From Xylophilus sp. ASV27 (GTDB lineage Bacteria; Pseudomonadota; Gammaproteobacteria; Burkholderiales; Burkholderiaceae_C): 57,937 bases of DNA. Both the position numbers and the translations under genes were made by a program. The notes beneath the pieces were generated by a model that was not told the origin of the DNA, did not search any database, and worked only from the letters and a program-made list of their open reading frames with translations. Positions 17,282 to 26,517 of this stretch are shown here, in pieces. The stretch spans positions 1 through 57,937 of the forward strand of contig NZ_JAELTO010000012.1 of assembly GCF_016428875.1 (NCBI RefSeq). Reading direction: 5' to 3'. Each line of letters begins with the position of its first letter. Position 1 is the stretch's first letter.

Positions 17282-18625
17282 ATGGACACCGCCACCGCCC
17301 CCCGCAACGACGCTCCCCGCACGCTGACGCTCAACGAAGGCTTCCTCGCGCGGCGCACCTGGTTCGACTGGGGCTTTGCCGCGCTGGTCGTGGCCGGCGG
17401 CCTGTTCGCCCTCATGCGCTATGGCGCCTACATGGACGTCTACGAGAAGGGCATCCTGCTGGGCTCCCTGCCGGCGGCGGTCTGGCTGGGCTGGTTCTGG
17501 CGCCCGCTGCGCCTGCTGATGCTGGTGGTGGCGGCGCTGGCGCTCCTGGGCATCGTCTCCTACCAGGGCGACCTGGGACGCGCCGAGAACGTGTTCTGGC
17601 TCAAGTACCTGCTGTCGAGCCAGTCGGCCATCCTGTGGATGAGCGTGCTGTTCTTCATGAGCACCATCTTCTACTGGATCGGCATGTTCTCGCGCGGCGA
17701 GGGCACGGCCATGTCCCTGCTGGGCTCGCGCATCGCCTGGGTGGCGGTGACCATGGCGCTGGTGGGCACCATGGTGCGCTGGTACGAGAGCTACCTGCTC
17801 GGCAGCGACATCGGCCACATCCCGGTCAGCAATCTGTACGAGGTGTTCGTGCTGTTCTGCTGGCTCACCACCACCTTCTACCTCTACTACGAGGACCAAT
17901 ACCGCACCCGCGCGCTCGGCGGCTTCGTGCTGCTGGTGGTCAGCGCGGCGGTGGGCTTCCTGCTCTGGTACACGGTGGTGCGCGAGGCGCACGAGATCCA
18001 GCCGCTGGTGCCCGCGCTCAAGAGCTGGTGGATGAAGCTGCACGTGCCGGCCAACTTCATCGGCTACGGCACCTTCGCTCTGTCGGCCATGGTGGCCTTC
18101 GCCTACCTGATCAAGCAGCAGGCCGGCGAAACCCGCTGGTACCGGCTCGCGCCCCTGTGGGCGCTGGGCGTGGTGCTGTGCTTCGAGCCGATCGTGTTCC
18201 GCAAGACCGTGACCGAGGCCGGCGGCAGCTACTGGGCGGTGTACTTCGGCATTTCGGCGCTGATCGTCGCCGGCATCCTGGTCGGCCGCAAGCGCATCGC
18301 CGGCAAGCTGCCGCCGCTGCCGGTGCTGGAAGACGTGATGTACAAGGCGATCGCCGTCGGCTTTGCCTTCTTCACCATCGCCACCGTGCTGGGCGCGCTG
18401 TGGGCGGCCGAGGCCTGGGGCGGTTACTGGAGCTGGGACCCGAAGGAGACCTGGGCGCTGATCGTCTGGCTCAATTACGCGGCCTGGCTGCACATGCGCC
18501 TGATGAAGGGCCTGCGCGGCGCCATCTCGGCCTGGTGGGCGCTGGTCGGCCTGGCCGTGACGACCTTCGCGTTCCTGGGCGTGAACATGTTCCTGAGCGG
18601 CCTGCACAGCTACGGAACCTTGTAG
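17282..18625 (+). CDS. ccsB: Cytochrome c biogenesis protein CcsA/CcsB family (haem handling)
   Basis: Polytopic membrane protein of 447 residues that binds haem and, with ResB, attaches it to apocytochromes on the periplasmic side. The tryptophan-rich WWD signature is present as WGGYWSWDPKETWALIVW, flanked by conserved His residues in membrane segments (LHVPANFIGYGTF; WLHMRLMKG). There are about eight or more transmembrane helices. The name follows the usage for proteobacterial system II, where this protein is often called CcsB or CcsA. ATG at 17282; coupled to resB. Confidence 0.93.
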   Translation: MDTATAPRNDAPRTLTLNEGFLARRTWFDWGFAALVVAGGLFALMRYGAYMDVYEKGILLGSLPAAVWLGWFWRPLRLLMLVVAALALLGIVSYQGDLGRAENVFWLKYLLSSQSAILWMSVLFFMSTIFYWIGMFSRGEGTAMSLLGSRIAWVAVTMALVGTMVRWYESYLLGSDIGHIPVSNLYEVFVLFCWLTTTFYLYYEDQYRTRALGGFVLLVVSAAVGFLLWYTVVREAHEIQPLVPALKSWWMKLHVPANFIGYGTFALSAMVAFAYLIKQQAGETRWYRLAPLWALGVVLCFEPIVFRKTVTEAGGSYWAVYFGISALIVAGILVGRKRIAGKLPPLPVLEDVMYKAIAVGFAFFTIATVLGALWAAEAWGGYWSWDPKETWALIVWLNYAAWLHMRLMKGLRGAISAWWALVGLAVTTFAFLGVNMFLSGLHSYGTL

Positions 18626-18732
18626 GGCGCAGGGCATTCCGACACGGGTTGAAACCAGGCCGGTGCCGCGCGCGTAGTCTCATCGGCACACCGCCTGTGT
18701 GAACAGAGCCCAATTCGTCGATGAGGTACGCC

Positions 18733-19731
18733 ATGCCGATACGCCCCCGCTCCCAAGGTTTGCAGCACCCGCTCCCGAGCGAGATCACGCCGCGCGGCGT
18801 CTACGAGGACCGGCGCGCGCTGATGAAGCTGCTGGCCGGCGGCGCCGCCGGCAGCGTGCTGGCGGCCTGGGCCGGGCGCGAGGCTCTGGCGCAGACGGCG
18901 CCGCCGGGCAAGCTGGCGCCGCTGCCCGGCGCGCCGTCCAAGGTGGCCGGCGCCATGTCCCTGGACAAGCAGACCGACTACAAGGACGCCAGCAGCTACA
19001 ACAACTTCTACGAGTTCGGCACCGACAAGTCCGACCCGGCCCGCAACGCGCACACCCTGCAGACCCGGCCCTGGAGCGTGGAGATCGAAGGGCTGGTGAA
19101 GAAACCCGGCAGGTACGCCATCGAGGACCTGCTCAAGCTCAGCGCGATGGAAGAGCGCATCTACCGCCTGCGCTGCGTGGAGGGCTGGTCCATGGTGATC
19201 CCCTGGGTCGGCTATTCGCTGTCGGCGCTGATCGACAAGGTCGAGCCGCAACCGGGCGCGAAGTTCGTCGAGTTCGTCACCCTGGCCGACAAGAAGACCA
19301 TGCCCTTCGTCGGCTCCGCCGTGCTCGACTGGCCCTACACCGAGGGCCTGCGCATGGACGAGGCCATGCACCCGCTCACGCTGCTGGCCTTCGGCATGTA
19401 CGGCGAGGTGCTGCCCAACCAGAACGGCGCGCCGGTGCGCATCGTGGTGCCATGGAAGTACGGCTTCAAGTCGGCCAAGTCCATCGTCAAGATCCGCTTC
19501 CTCGACAAAATGCCGCCAACGGCCTGGAACAAGGCCGCTGCCAACGAGTACGGCTTCTATTCCAACGTCAACCCGAACGTCGACCACCCGCGCTGGAGCC
19601 AGGCGACCGAGCGCCGCATCGGCGACGGCAGCGGCCTGTTCGCCAAGCGGCGCAAGACCGAGATGTTCAACGGCTACGAGCCCCAGGTCGGCCAGCTCTA
19701 TGCCGGCATGGACCTCAAGAAGAATTTCTGA
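18733..19731 (+). CDS. msrP: Protein-methionine-sulfoxide reductase catalytic subunit MsrP
   Basis: Periplasmic molybdopterin enzyme that reduces methionine sulfoxide in envelope proteins. It is 332 residues from the ATG at 18733, which has GATGAGGT just upstream; an ATG at 18721 is also in frame. A Tat signal ([16 protein letters not shown]) leads export of the folded cofactor-bound protein. The Mo-ligand Cys sits in [18 protein letters not shown], matching YedY/MsrP. Further family stretches are [17 protein letters not shown] and [14 protein letters not shown]. It is followed by its membrane partner msrQ. Its cofactor ties it to the mod uptake genes in this window. Confidence 0.95.
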   Translation: MPIRPRSQGLQHPLPSEITPRGVYEDRRALMKLLAGGAAGSVLAAWAGREALAQTAPPGKLAPLPGAPSKVAGAMSLDKQTDYKDASSYNNFYEFGTDKSDPARNAHTLQTRPWSVEIEGLVKKPGRYAIEDLLKLSAMEERIYRLRCVEGWSMVIPWVGYSLSALIDKVEPQPGAKFVEFVTLADKKTMPFVGSAVLDWPYTEGLRMDEAMHPLTLLAFGMYGEVLPNQNGAPVRIVVPWKYGFKSAKSIVKIRFLDKMPPTAWNKAAANEYGFYSNVNPNVDHPRWSQATERRIGDGSGLFAKRRKTEMFNGYEPQVGQLYAGMDLKKNF

Positions 19732-19752
19732 GTCCGCAGCCGGACGCCGTCC

Positions 19753-20397
19753 ATGCAGAAGCTGCTGCTGCACCCGGCCGCCAAGCCGCTCGTCTTCCTG
19801 CTGTGCCTGCTGCCGTTTGCGTGGCTGTGCTATGGCGTCCTCGCCGACCGCCTGGGCGCCAACCCGGCCGAGGCGCTGATCCGCTCGGCCGGCGACTGGA
19901 CGCTGCGCTTCCTGTGCATCGTGCTGGCCGTCACGCCCCTGCGGGTGTTCAGCGGCTTGACCGCGCTGGCGCGCTACCGCCGCATGCTGGGCCTGTTCGT
20001 CTACTTCTATGCCGTGCTGCACCTGCTGTGCTACGGCGTGTTCGACATGGACCTGGACCTGGCCGCGATCGCCAAGGACATCGCCAAGCGGCCCTTCATC
20101 CTGGTCGGCTTCGCCGCCTTCGTGCTGCTCACGCCGCTGGCCGCGACCTCGTTCAACCGGGCCATCAAATGGATCGGCGCGCGGCGCTGGCAGTGGCTGC
20201 ACCGGCTGGTCTACCTGGTGGCCGGCCTGGGCCTGCTGCACTTCTTCTGGATGCGCGCGGGGAAGAACAACTTCGCCGAGGTGTTCATCTACGCCGGCAT
20301 CATCGGCGTGCTGCTGGCCTGGCGCGTGGTGCAGGCCCTGCGCCGGCGCCCGGGCCCCTGGCGGGCGCCGCGCGCCGGGGTGCTCACTCAAAAATGA
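19753..20397 (+). CDS. msrQ: MsrPQ haem-binding membrane subunit MsrQ
   Basis: A membrane haem b protein (214 residues, about six helices, ferric-reductase-like domain) that carries quinol or flavin electrons to MsrP. Conserved His positions lie in FYAVLHLLCYGVF, WQWLHRLVYLVAGLGLLHFFW and neighbouring helices. It lies 21 bp after msrP. Its last codons (TQK) and the TGA fall in the AT-rich box of repeat R1, so the C-terminal tail has been set by the repeat. Confidence 0.94.
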   Translation: MQKLLLHPAAKPLVFLLCLLPFAWLCYGVLADRLGANPAEALIRSAGDWTLRFLCIVLAVTPLRVFSGLTALARYRRMLGLFVYFYAVLHLLCYGVFDMDLDLAAIAKDIAKRPFILVGFAAFVLLTPLAATSFNRAIKWIGARRWQWLHRLVYLVAGLGLLHFFWMRAGKNNFAEVFIYAGIIGVLLAWRVVQALRRRPGPWRAPRAGVLTQK

Positions 20398-20485
20398 TAG
20401 CTTGAAGCCCTGGCAATTCGTGCCATTCAGATTGCTTTGTGCTTGAAGTCAGCATTGCACCAGGGCTTCATGCTATTTAATGCAT
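20391..20485 (+). repeat. Dispersed repeat R1, long copy 3
   Basis: The usual AT box (caaaaatgatagct) is followed by tgaagccctgg (20403-20413), which pairs perfectly over 11 bp with ccagggcttca (20460-20470) across a 46-bp spacer. It lies between convergent msrQ and the MBL gene. This copy is longer than the others and has a gccctgg instead of a gcccagg core. Confidence 0.65.
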
Positions 20486-20493
20486 AGCGACAT

Positions 20494-21321
20494 TCACCCG
20501 CCGACCGCGCGCAGCACCGGTGCCGTGCGGCGTGAATGCGGGTCGATCACCGTCTGCGGCAACTGGTAGGCGCGCTCGTCGAACAGGTCGATGCCGCAGG
20601 CCAGCGTCTCGATCCAGTCCAGGAAGTCGCGGATCGCCGCCGCGCCGCTGATCGGCGCGCCATGCTGCGGCACCAGCATGGCGATGTCGAGCTGCCGCAC
20701 CATGCGCACCCACAGCCGCAGGATCTTGTTGGACACCATGTAGCGCCGGTGAAAGCCCTCCATGAAGCGAATGTGCGGCGCCAGCTCGGTCACCGGCGTC
20801 TTCGCCTGCTGGCCCGACAGCATCGACACGCCCAGATCGCCGGTGAACAGGATGCGGCTGACCGGGTCGTAGAACTGGAAGTTGCCTTCCGAATGCATGA
20901 AGTGCGCCGGCAGCAGCCACAGTTCGTGGCGCCCCAGCGGCAGACGGCCGCCGCCGTCGGGCACGCCGACCACCCGGTTGTCGGTCTTGCCGACCTTGGT
21001 GAAATGCGGCGCGAAGCGCTCCCACACGCGCGAGATGACGAGCAGGCCGGAGGTCGAAGTCATCCAGCGGTCGAGCGAGCCGATGATGTCCGGGTCCGCG
21101 TGCGAGGCGATGACGTAGGCCAGCTTGTGCGGGCTGAAGTGCCGCGACATGCCCACGTACAGCTCGTTGAAGGCCAGGTTGCCCCCTGGATCGATCACCG
21201 CGCCGGTATCGCCGTCGACGATCAGGAACTGGTTGGACTGCACCGCCTGGCCGTCCTCCTCGATCAGGTCGGTGAACATCAGGCAGGCGTGGTGGTCGTC
21301 GCGGTACAGCTCTACGGGCAT
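20494..21321 (-). CDS. MBL-fold/ODP di-iron protein
   Basis: A 275-residue metallo-beta-lactamase-fold protein of the oxygen-binding di-iron (ODP) type seen in flavodiiron proteins. Metal-site motifs are in order: ASHADPDIIGS (the HxExD-like loop, with Asp in place of Glu), LPAHFMHSEGNF, LFTGDLGVS and VPQHGAPISG. There is no flavodoxin domain, so it would need a separate electron donor; a role in O2, NO or redox sensing is inference. I chose the ATG at 21321 (MPVELYRDDHHAC). An in-frame start at 21360 adds an unlikely basic tail. It is convergent with msrQ. Confidence 0.78.
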   Translation of the reverse strand: MPVELYRDDHHACLMFTDLIEEDGQAVQSNQFLIVDGDTGAVIDPGGNLAFNELYVGMSRHFSPHKLAYVIASHADPDIIGSLDRWMTSTSGLLVISRVWERFAPHFTKVGKTDNRVVGVPDGGGRLPLGRHELWLLPAHFMHSEGNFQFYDPVSRILFTGDLGVSMLSGQQAKTPVTELAPHIRFMEGFHRRYMVSNKILRLWVRMVRQLDIAMLVPQHGAPISGAAAIRDFLDWIETLACGIDLFDERAYQLPQTVIDPHSRRTAPVLRAVGG

Positions 21322-21432
21322 GGCAGGGCCGCGCCGCCAAAAGGGCGCGCGAGGCCCCACGGATGCTAGGCCGCGCGGCCGTGCGCCGCGTTGATCCAGG
21401 TCAGGGGATCAGTGGCAGAGCCGCAGAAGGGC

Positions 21433-21726
21433 TCAAAGGCCTCCTGCGCCGGGAAAGGACATCTCCGGCACCAGGTTCTGGTCCGGCAGCGTCGCCGCTG
21501 GCGCGGGCGGGGAGGTGTTGGCACTGCTGGTGGCGGCCGCCGCCGGTTTGTCGGGCGCACCGAACACCTGGCGCTTGAGGGTTTGCGGCAGGGTGGCGCG
21601 CTGCGCGGCCAAGGGCCCGGTCGGGAGCATCAGCGGTCCTTTCTGCCCGCAGGCCGCCAGCACCGCCGCAATGCCGGCAAGGGCAATGGCTCTCACTAGA
21701 ATTCCGGGGACATTCAACATCCGCAA
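21433..21726 (-). CDS. lptM: LptM/YifL-type small lipoprotein
   Basis: A small outer-membrane lipoprotein. The N-terminus ends in the lipobox VLAAC followed by the family hallmark GQKGPLMLP. LptM (formerly YifL) helps mature the LptDE lipopolysaccharide translocon in E. coli. Residues after about 45 are Pro/Ala-rich and disordered. It has 97 residues from TTG at 21726 or 95 from ATG at 21720. It is divergent from cyaY with only 5-11 bp between start codons; the yifL-cyaY divergent pair is also found in E. coli. Confidence 0.85.
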   Translation of the reverse strand: MRMLNVPGILVRAIALAGIAAVLAACGQKGPLMLPTGPLAAQRATLPQTLKRQVFGAPDKPAAAATSSANTSPPAPAATLPDQNLVPEMSFPGAGGL

Positions 21727-21731
21727 ATTGT

Positions 21732-22055
21732 ATGACCGACCTCGAATTCCTCGACCTTGCCGAGCGACTGCTGCAGAGCGTGGAGGAAAGCTGTGACCGC
21801 ATCAACGACGCAACCGATGCGGACCTCGACAGCCAGCGCGTGGGCGGCATGGTGACCCTGACTTTCCGCAACGGCAGCCAGATCGTGCTGAACATGCAGA
21901 AGCCCCTGCACGAACTGTGGCTGGCCGCGCGCTCCGGCGGCTACCACTTCAAGTGGGACGGCAGCGCCTGGCAGGACACCAAGGGCCAGGGGGAACTGCG
22001 CGCAATCCTCGCGCGCGAGGCCAGCGCCCAGTCGGGGCTGCCGCTGTCCTTCTGA
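21732..22055 (+). CDS. cyaY: Iron donor protein CyaY (frataxin)
   Basis: Bacterial frataxin, which binds iron and modulates IscS in Fe-S cluster assembly. At 107 residues it is full length. It starts [14 protein letters not shown] with an acidic first helix ([15 protein letters not shown]), followed by the beta-sheet stretch [19 protein letters not shown], then [14 protein letters not shown] with the conserved Trp. The promoter must lie within lptM because the two start codons almost touch. Confidence 0.95.
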   Translation: MTDLEFLDLAERLLQSVEESCDRINDATDADLDSQRVGGMVTLTFRNGSQIVLNMQKPLHELWLAARSGGYHFKWDGSAWQDTKGQGELRAILAREASAQSGLPLSF

Positions 22056-22087
22056 GCCGCCGCGCCGCCCCTGCCCACCAGGAACAG

Positions 22088-22173
22088 CGCGGAACCGGCT
22101 CTGCCGGGCCGCTGGTGTTGCCCCCTTTGAGGGGGTTGGCGAAGACACGAAGTAGCGAAGCCTGGGGGTGAAC
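22088..22173 (+). repeat. Dispersed repeat R2, copy 1
   Basis: Reads cgcggaaccggctctgccg, then gggccgctggtg, cccccttt gaggggg, ttggcgaag, acacgaag and tgggggtgaac. It aligns nearly end to end with the reverse complement of 50750-50838. It holds two internal hairpins (ccggc/gccgg and ccccct/aggggg). It lies between convergent cyaY and mrcA. Confidence 0.8.
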
Positions 22174-22178
22174 TAGTT

Positions 22179-24569
22179 CTAGTTCTTGAACAGGTCCAGG
22201 ATGCGGTTGCGCTCCTCGGCGGGCGGCGGCGCCTGCACCGCACTGGCGTCGGATGTCGTGTCCGCGCCCAGGCTCGGGATGCCGCCGTTGCGCGCGTATT
22301 CCTCGTAGAACCACTCGCCGCCGACGTTCACCACGCCCGAGGGCGGCGTGATCTCGGCCACCGGCACGCCCTTGAGCGCGTATTCCATGAAGCTGACCCA
22401 TACCGGCAGGCTCAGGCCGCCGCCGGTCTCGCGGTCGCCCAGGCTGCGCGGCGTGTCGTAGCCGATCCAGGTGATGGCCGCGATCGTCGGCTGGAAGCCG
22501 GCGAACCAGGCGTCCATCGAGTCGTTGGTGGTGCCGGTCTTGCCGTAGATGTCGGGCCGCTTGAGCATCTGCTGCGCGCGCGCCGCGGTGCCCGAACGCG
22601 CCACGCTCTGCAGCAGGCTGTCCATGATGAAAGCGTTGCGCGGGTCGATGGTCTGGTTCGACTGGTCGAGCACCGGCGGCGTGGTTTCGAGCAGCACGCG
22701 GCCCTTCTGGTCGGTGACCTTGGCGATCAGCCAGGGATTGACGCGGTGGCCGCCATTGGCGAACACGGCGTAGGCCGCGGCCATCTGCATCGGCGTGACC
22801 GAGCCCGCGCCCAGCGCCATGGGCAGGTAGGCCGGATGCTTGTCGGCATCGAAGCCGAAGCGCGTGATCCAGTCCTGGGCGTACTTGGTGCCGATCGACT
22901 GCAGGATGCGTATGGACACCATGTTCTTGGACTTCTCCAGCGCGCGCCGCATGGACATGGGGCCGTCGAAGCCGCCGCCGTAGTTCTTCGGCTCCCAGGG
23001 CTGGCCGCCGGTGGTGCCGGCGTCGAAGAACAGCGGGCCGTCGTTGATCACCGTGGCCGGCGTGAAGCCCTTCTCCAGCGCCGCGGAATAGATGAAGGGC
23101 TTGAAGCTCGATCCCGGCTGGCGCCAGGCCTGGGTGACGTGGTTGAACTTGTTCTTGCCGAAGTCGAAGCCGCCCACCAAGGCGCGGATGGCGCCATTGC
23201 GCGGATCGAGCGCGACGAAGGCGCCTTCCACCTCGGGGATCTGCGTGATTTCCCAGGTGTCCTTGGGCGTCTTGACCACGCGGATCACCGCGCCGGGGCG
23301 CAGGCGGATGTTGGGCGCGGCCTTCGGGCTCAGGCCCGACTGCGCCGGCCGCAGGCCCTCGCCCGTGATCTCCACGCGGTCGCCGCTGGGGCGCAGCGCG
23401 ACGATCTTCTTCGGGTCGGCCGATAGCACCACGGCGCCCAGCACGTCGCCGTTGTCAGGGTGCTCGGCGAGGGCGTCGCCGACCGCGTCTTCCTGCTCCT
23501 TGGGGTCGCTCGGCAGGTTGATGAATTCCTCGGGGCCGCGGTAGATCTGGCGGCGCTCATAGTCCATCAGGCCCTTGCGCAGGGCGCGGTAGGCCGCCTC
23601 CTGGTCGCCCGCGCTGACGGTGGTGTAGACGTTGAGCCCGCGCGTGTAGGCGTCGTTGCCGTACTGCGCGAAGATCAGCTGGCGCACCATCTCGGCGATG
23701 TACTCGGCATGCACCCGGCCCGCGTCGGGGCCGCTGCGGATCTTCAGGTCTTCCTTGCGCGCGGCATCGGCCTGCTCGCGCGTGATGAAGCCGGTTTCCT
23801 CCATCCGGTCGATGATGTAGAGTTGGCGAGCGCGTGCCCGGCGCGGGTTGCTGATCGGGTTGTTCGCCGTGGGCGCCTTGGGCAGCCCGGCGAGCATCGC
23901 GGCCTCGGCGATGGTGATCTCCTTCAGCGGCTTGCCGAAGTAGGCCTCCGACGCCGCGGCAAAGCCGTAGGCCCGATTGCCCAGGTAGATCTGGTTCATG
24001 TAGATCTCGAGGATCTGGTCCTTCGACAGCAGATGCTCGAGCTTGAAGGTCAGCAGGATCTCGTAGATCTTGCGGGTGAAGGTCTTCTCGGACGACAGGT
24101 AGACGTTGCGCGCGACCTGCATGGTGATGGTCGAGGCCCCCTGGCTCTTGGCGCGGTTCAGGTTGGCCAGCGCGGCGCGCACCATGCCCTTGTAGTCCAC
24201 CCCGCCATGGCTGTAGAAACTGCTGTCCTCGGCCGCCAGCACCGCGTCCTTCATGGTCTTGGGAATGTCGCCCACCGGGGTCAGGTTGCGGCGCTCCTCC
24301 CCGAATTCACCCAGCAGCGCGCCTTCCGTGGAGAACACGCGCAGCGGCAGCTTGGGCCGGTAGTCCGCCAGGTCGGAGATGTCCGGCAGGTTGGGGTAGG
24401 CCACGGCGAGCGCCACGGCGATCACCAGCAGCAGGGACACCGCCCCCGCTGCGGCCAGCCCGGCCAGGGCCAGCAGCGCGCGCAGCACCCAGGTGAGCCC
24501 ACTGGCGGGCTGCAGCGACATGAGCTTGCGATCCTGGGAGTTGTCCGTTGGAGTGGAGGAGGAGGGCAT
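22179..24569 (-). CDS. mrcA: Penicillin-binding protein 1A (bifunctional peptidoglycan synthase)
   Basis: A class A PBP of 796 residues that polymerises and cross-links peptidoglycan in the periplasm. One N-terminal membrane anchor lies at about 25-55. The GT51 transglycosylase domain has AAEDSSFYSHGGVD (catalytic Glu) and GASTITMQVARN. An OB-like insert follows, typical of PBP1a. The transpeptidase domain has the serine motif PGSSFKPF, then SKN and KTGTTN. An alternative start at 24521 (MSLQPASG) has an AGGAT-type ribosome binding site. It is divergent from pilM, a common pairing in Proteobacteria. Confidence 0.96.
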   Translation of the reverse strand: MPSSSTPTDNSQDRKLMSLQPASGLTWVLRALLALAGLAAAGAVSLLLVIAVALAVAYPNLPDISDLADYRPKLPLRVFSTEGALLGEFGEERRNLTPVGDIPKTMKDAVLAAEDSSFYSHGGVDYKGMVRAALANLNRAKSQGASTITMQVARNVYLSSEKTFTRKIYEILLTFKLEHLLSKDQILEIYMNQIYLGNRAYGFAAASEAYFGKPLKEITIAEAAMLAGLPKAPTANNPISNPRRARARQLYIIDRMEETGFITREQADAARKEDLKIRSGPDAGRVHAEYIAEMVRQLIFAQYGNDAYTRGLNVYTTVSAGDQEAAYRALRKGLMDYERRQIYRGPEEFINLPSDPKEQEDAVGDALAEHPDNGDVLGAVVLSADPKKIVALRPSGDRVEITGEGLRPAQSGLSPKAAPNIRLRPGAVIRVVKTPKDTWEITQIPEVEGAFVALDPRNGAIRALVGGFDFGKNKFNHVTQAWRQPGSSFKPFIYSAALEKGFTPATVINDGPLFFDAGTTGGQPWEPKNYGGGFDGPMSMRRALEKSKNMVSIRILQSIGTKYAQDWITRFGFDADKHPAYLPMALGAGSVTPMQMAAAYAVFANGGHRVNPWLIAKVTDQKGRVLLETTPPVLDQSNQTIDPRNAFIMDSLLQSVARSGTAARAQQMLKRPDIYGKTGTTNDSMDAWFAGFQPTIAAITWIGYDTPRSLGDRETGGGLSLPVWVSFMEYALKGVPVAEITPPSGVVNVGGEWFYEEYARNGGIPSLGADTTSDASAVQAPPPAEERNRILDLFKN

Positions 24570-24815
24570 GGGGGCTCGGTTGGGGGCAACCGCTCATTAT
24601 AAAAATCGCGCCTGTCCGGCGGCGTGTCAGCAAATCCTCACAGTGCAAGCGTGTGTGATCACTTCGCCGGCACGCCGCAAACGTGTTGTTTTGGCAACGC
24701 GCTGCCGGTGCCCGGAATCCCAATACCTTGGCGGATGGGAAAAGGTGCTGATAGCATCGGTTTTGAAGTGTTAGCTTTTGTTGCACCTCCATTCCAAAAA
24801 TTTCAGGGGGACGAT

Positions 24816-25895
24816 TTGATCTCTGTGAGGTCGCTGTTCAACCGCCAGGCCACGCCGTTGCTGGGAATCGACGTCAGTTCATCCAGCGTCAAGCTGGTGG
24901 AGCTCGGTCGTGACAAGGGCGGGCGCTGGTCCCTGGAGCGCTGCGCCATCGAGCCGCTGGAGCGCGGCCTGATCGTGGACGGCAACATCGAAAAGTTCGA
25001 CGAGGTCGCCGAGGCGTTGCGCCGGCTCGTGAAGAAGAGCGGAACACGCACCCGTAACGTCGCCATGGCCTTGCCGACCTCGGCGGTCATTACCAGGAAG
25101 ATCATCCTGCCCGACGGCCTGAGCGAGCCTGAGCTCGAGGTCCAGGTCGAGTCGGAGGCCAGCCAGTACATCCCGTTCTCGCTGGATGAGGTCAGCCTGG
25201 ATTTCTGCGTCATCGGCCCGAGCACCGGCTCACTGGGCGATGTCGAGGTGCTGATCGCCGCCTCGCGCCGGGAAAAGGTGCAGGACCGCCAGGGCCTGGC
25301 CGAGGCCGCGGGCCTCAAGCCGGTCATCCTGGACATCGAGTCCCATGCGGCGCGCCTGGCCGCCGACCGTTTGATCGGCGCGCTGCCCAAGCAGGGTGTC
25401 AATGCGATGGTGGCCCTGTTCAAGGTCGGCGGCGCCGCCAGCACCCTGCAGGTGATACGCAACGAAGAGGTGCTGTACGAGCGCGAGCAGGCATTCGGCG
25501 GCGCGCAGCTCACCCAGATCATCGTGCGGCAGTACGGCTTCTCTCCGGAAGAAGCGGAAAGCAAGAAACGCAACGCCGAACTGCCGGACGACTACGAGAC
25601 CGCCGTGCTGCGCCCCTTCGTGGACGGCATGGCGGCGGAAATCGGCCGTTCGCTGCAGTTCTTCTTCACCAGCACGCCTTACAACCATGTCGACAGGATC
25701 CTGCTCTCGGGTGGCTCGGCGTCGCTGCCGGGCCTTACCGAGGCCGTGACCCGGCAATCCTCCTTCGCCTGCGCCCTAGCCAACCCCTTCGACGGCATGC
25801 AGGTTGGGGCCGGCGTGCACTCCAAGAAGGTTCTGCGCGATGCGCCGTGCTACCTGACGGCCTGCGGCCTGGCGATGCGGAGATTCCTGCAGTGA
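24816..25895 (+). CDS. pilM: Type IV pilus assembly protein PilM
   Basis: An actin-like cytoplasmic ATP-binding protein that joins the inner-membrane PilNO complex in type IV pilus assembly. It is 359 residues, with LLGIDVSSSSVKLVELG as phosphate-1 motif and RILLSGGSASLPGL as the adenosine-type motif. The best start is TTG at 24816, preceded by CAGGGGGACGA; longer frames add sequence without homology. The stop overlaps pilN (GTGA). First gene of pilMNOPQ. Confidence 0.95.
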   Translation: MISVRSLFNRQATPLLGIDVSSSSVKLVELGRDKGGRWSLERCAIEPLERGLIVDGNIEKFDEVAEALRRLVKKSGTRTRNVAMALPTSAVITRKIILPDGLSEPELEVQVESEASQYIPFSLDEVSLDFCVIGPSTGSLGDVEVLIAASRREKVQDRQGLAEAAGLKPVILDIESHAARLAADRLIGALPKQGVNAMVALFKVGGAASTLQVIRNEEVLYEREQAFGGAQLTQIIVRQYGFSPEEAESKKRNAELPDDYETAVLRPFVDGMAAEIGRSLQFFFTSTPYNHVDRILLSGGSASLPGLTEAVTRQSSFACALANPFDGMQVGAGVHSKKVLRDAPCYLTACGLAMRRFLQ

Positions 25896-26509
25896 TCCTC
25901 ATCAACCTGCTGCCGCACCGCGAGGCGGCGCGCAAGCGGCGCCGCGATGCCTTCAACACGGCCATGCTCGGGTCCGTGCTGCTGGGCGGCCTGATCGCCT
26001 GCGGGATCTACCTCTGGTACCAGTCGCAGATCGAGACGCAGCAGGGGCGCAACCAGTTCCTGAAGTCCGAGATCACGCGCCTGGAATCGCAGATCAAGGA
26101 AATCGCCAACCTCGAATCCGAGATCGCGGCGCTGCGGGCGCGGCAGAAGGCCGTGGAAGACCTGCAGTCGGACCGCAACCTGCAGGTGCACCTGCTCAAC
26201 GAACTGGTACGGCAACTGCCCGACGGCGTGTACCTGTCCGACGTCAAGCAAATGGAGCAGACCGTGACCCTCAAGGGGTCTGCCCAGTCCAATGAGCGCG
26301 TCTCCGAGCTGTTGCGCAACCTGGGCAGCAAGGCGCCATGGCTGTCCAAGCCGCAACTGGTGGAGATCGTGGCCGGTACCGTCAACCTCTCGCCGCGCGA
26401 CCAGCGGCGGGTGGCCAATTTCACCATTTCCGTACACCTGCTGCGCTCCAGCGAGATGCAGGCGGCAAATGCCACGTCCGGGGCCGCCGCGCCGGTCGCA
26501 CGTCCCTGA
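25892..26509 (+). CDS. pilN: Type IV pilus inner-membrane protein PilN
   Basis: A bitopic inner-membrane protein of 205 residues from the GTG at 25892. The N-terminus ILINLLPHREAARKRRRDAF contains the INLLP motif that binds PilM. A membrane segment follows (MLGSVLLGGLIACGIYLWY), then a periplasmic coiled-coil (about 55-105) and a ferredoxin-like fold. It forms a heterodimer with PilO and passes the PilM signal across the membrane. Confidence 0.94.
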   Translation: MILINLLPHREAARKRRRDAFNTAMLGSVLLGGLIACGIYLWYQSQIETQQGRNQFLKSEITRLESQIKEIANLESEIAALRARQKAVEDLQSDRNLQVHLLNELVRQLPDGVYLSDVKQMEQTVTLKGSAQSNERVSELLRNLGSKAPWLSKPQLVEIVAGTVNLSPRDQRRVANFTISVHLLRSSEMQAANATSGAAAPVARP

Positions 26510-26517
26510 GCCCGGCC

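Noticed and set aside
24680-24710. tggcaacgcgctgcc upstream of pilM as a sigma-54 promoter
   Set aside because: The GG to GC spacing is one base short of the strict -24/-12 spacing and the distance to the start is long.
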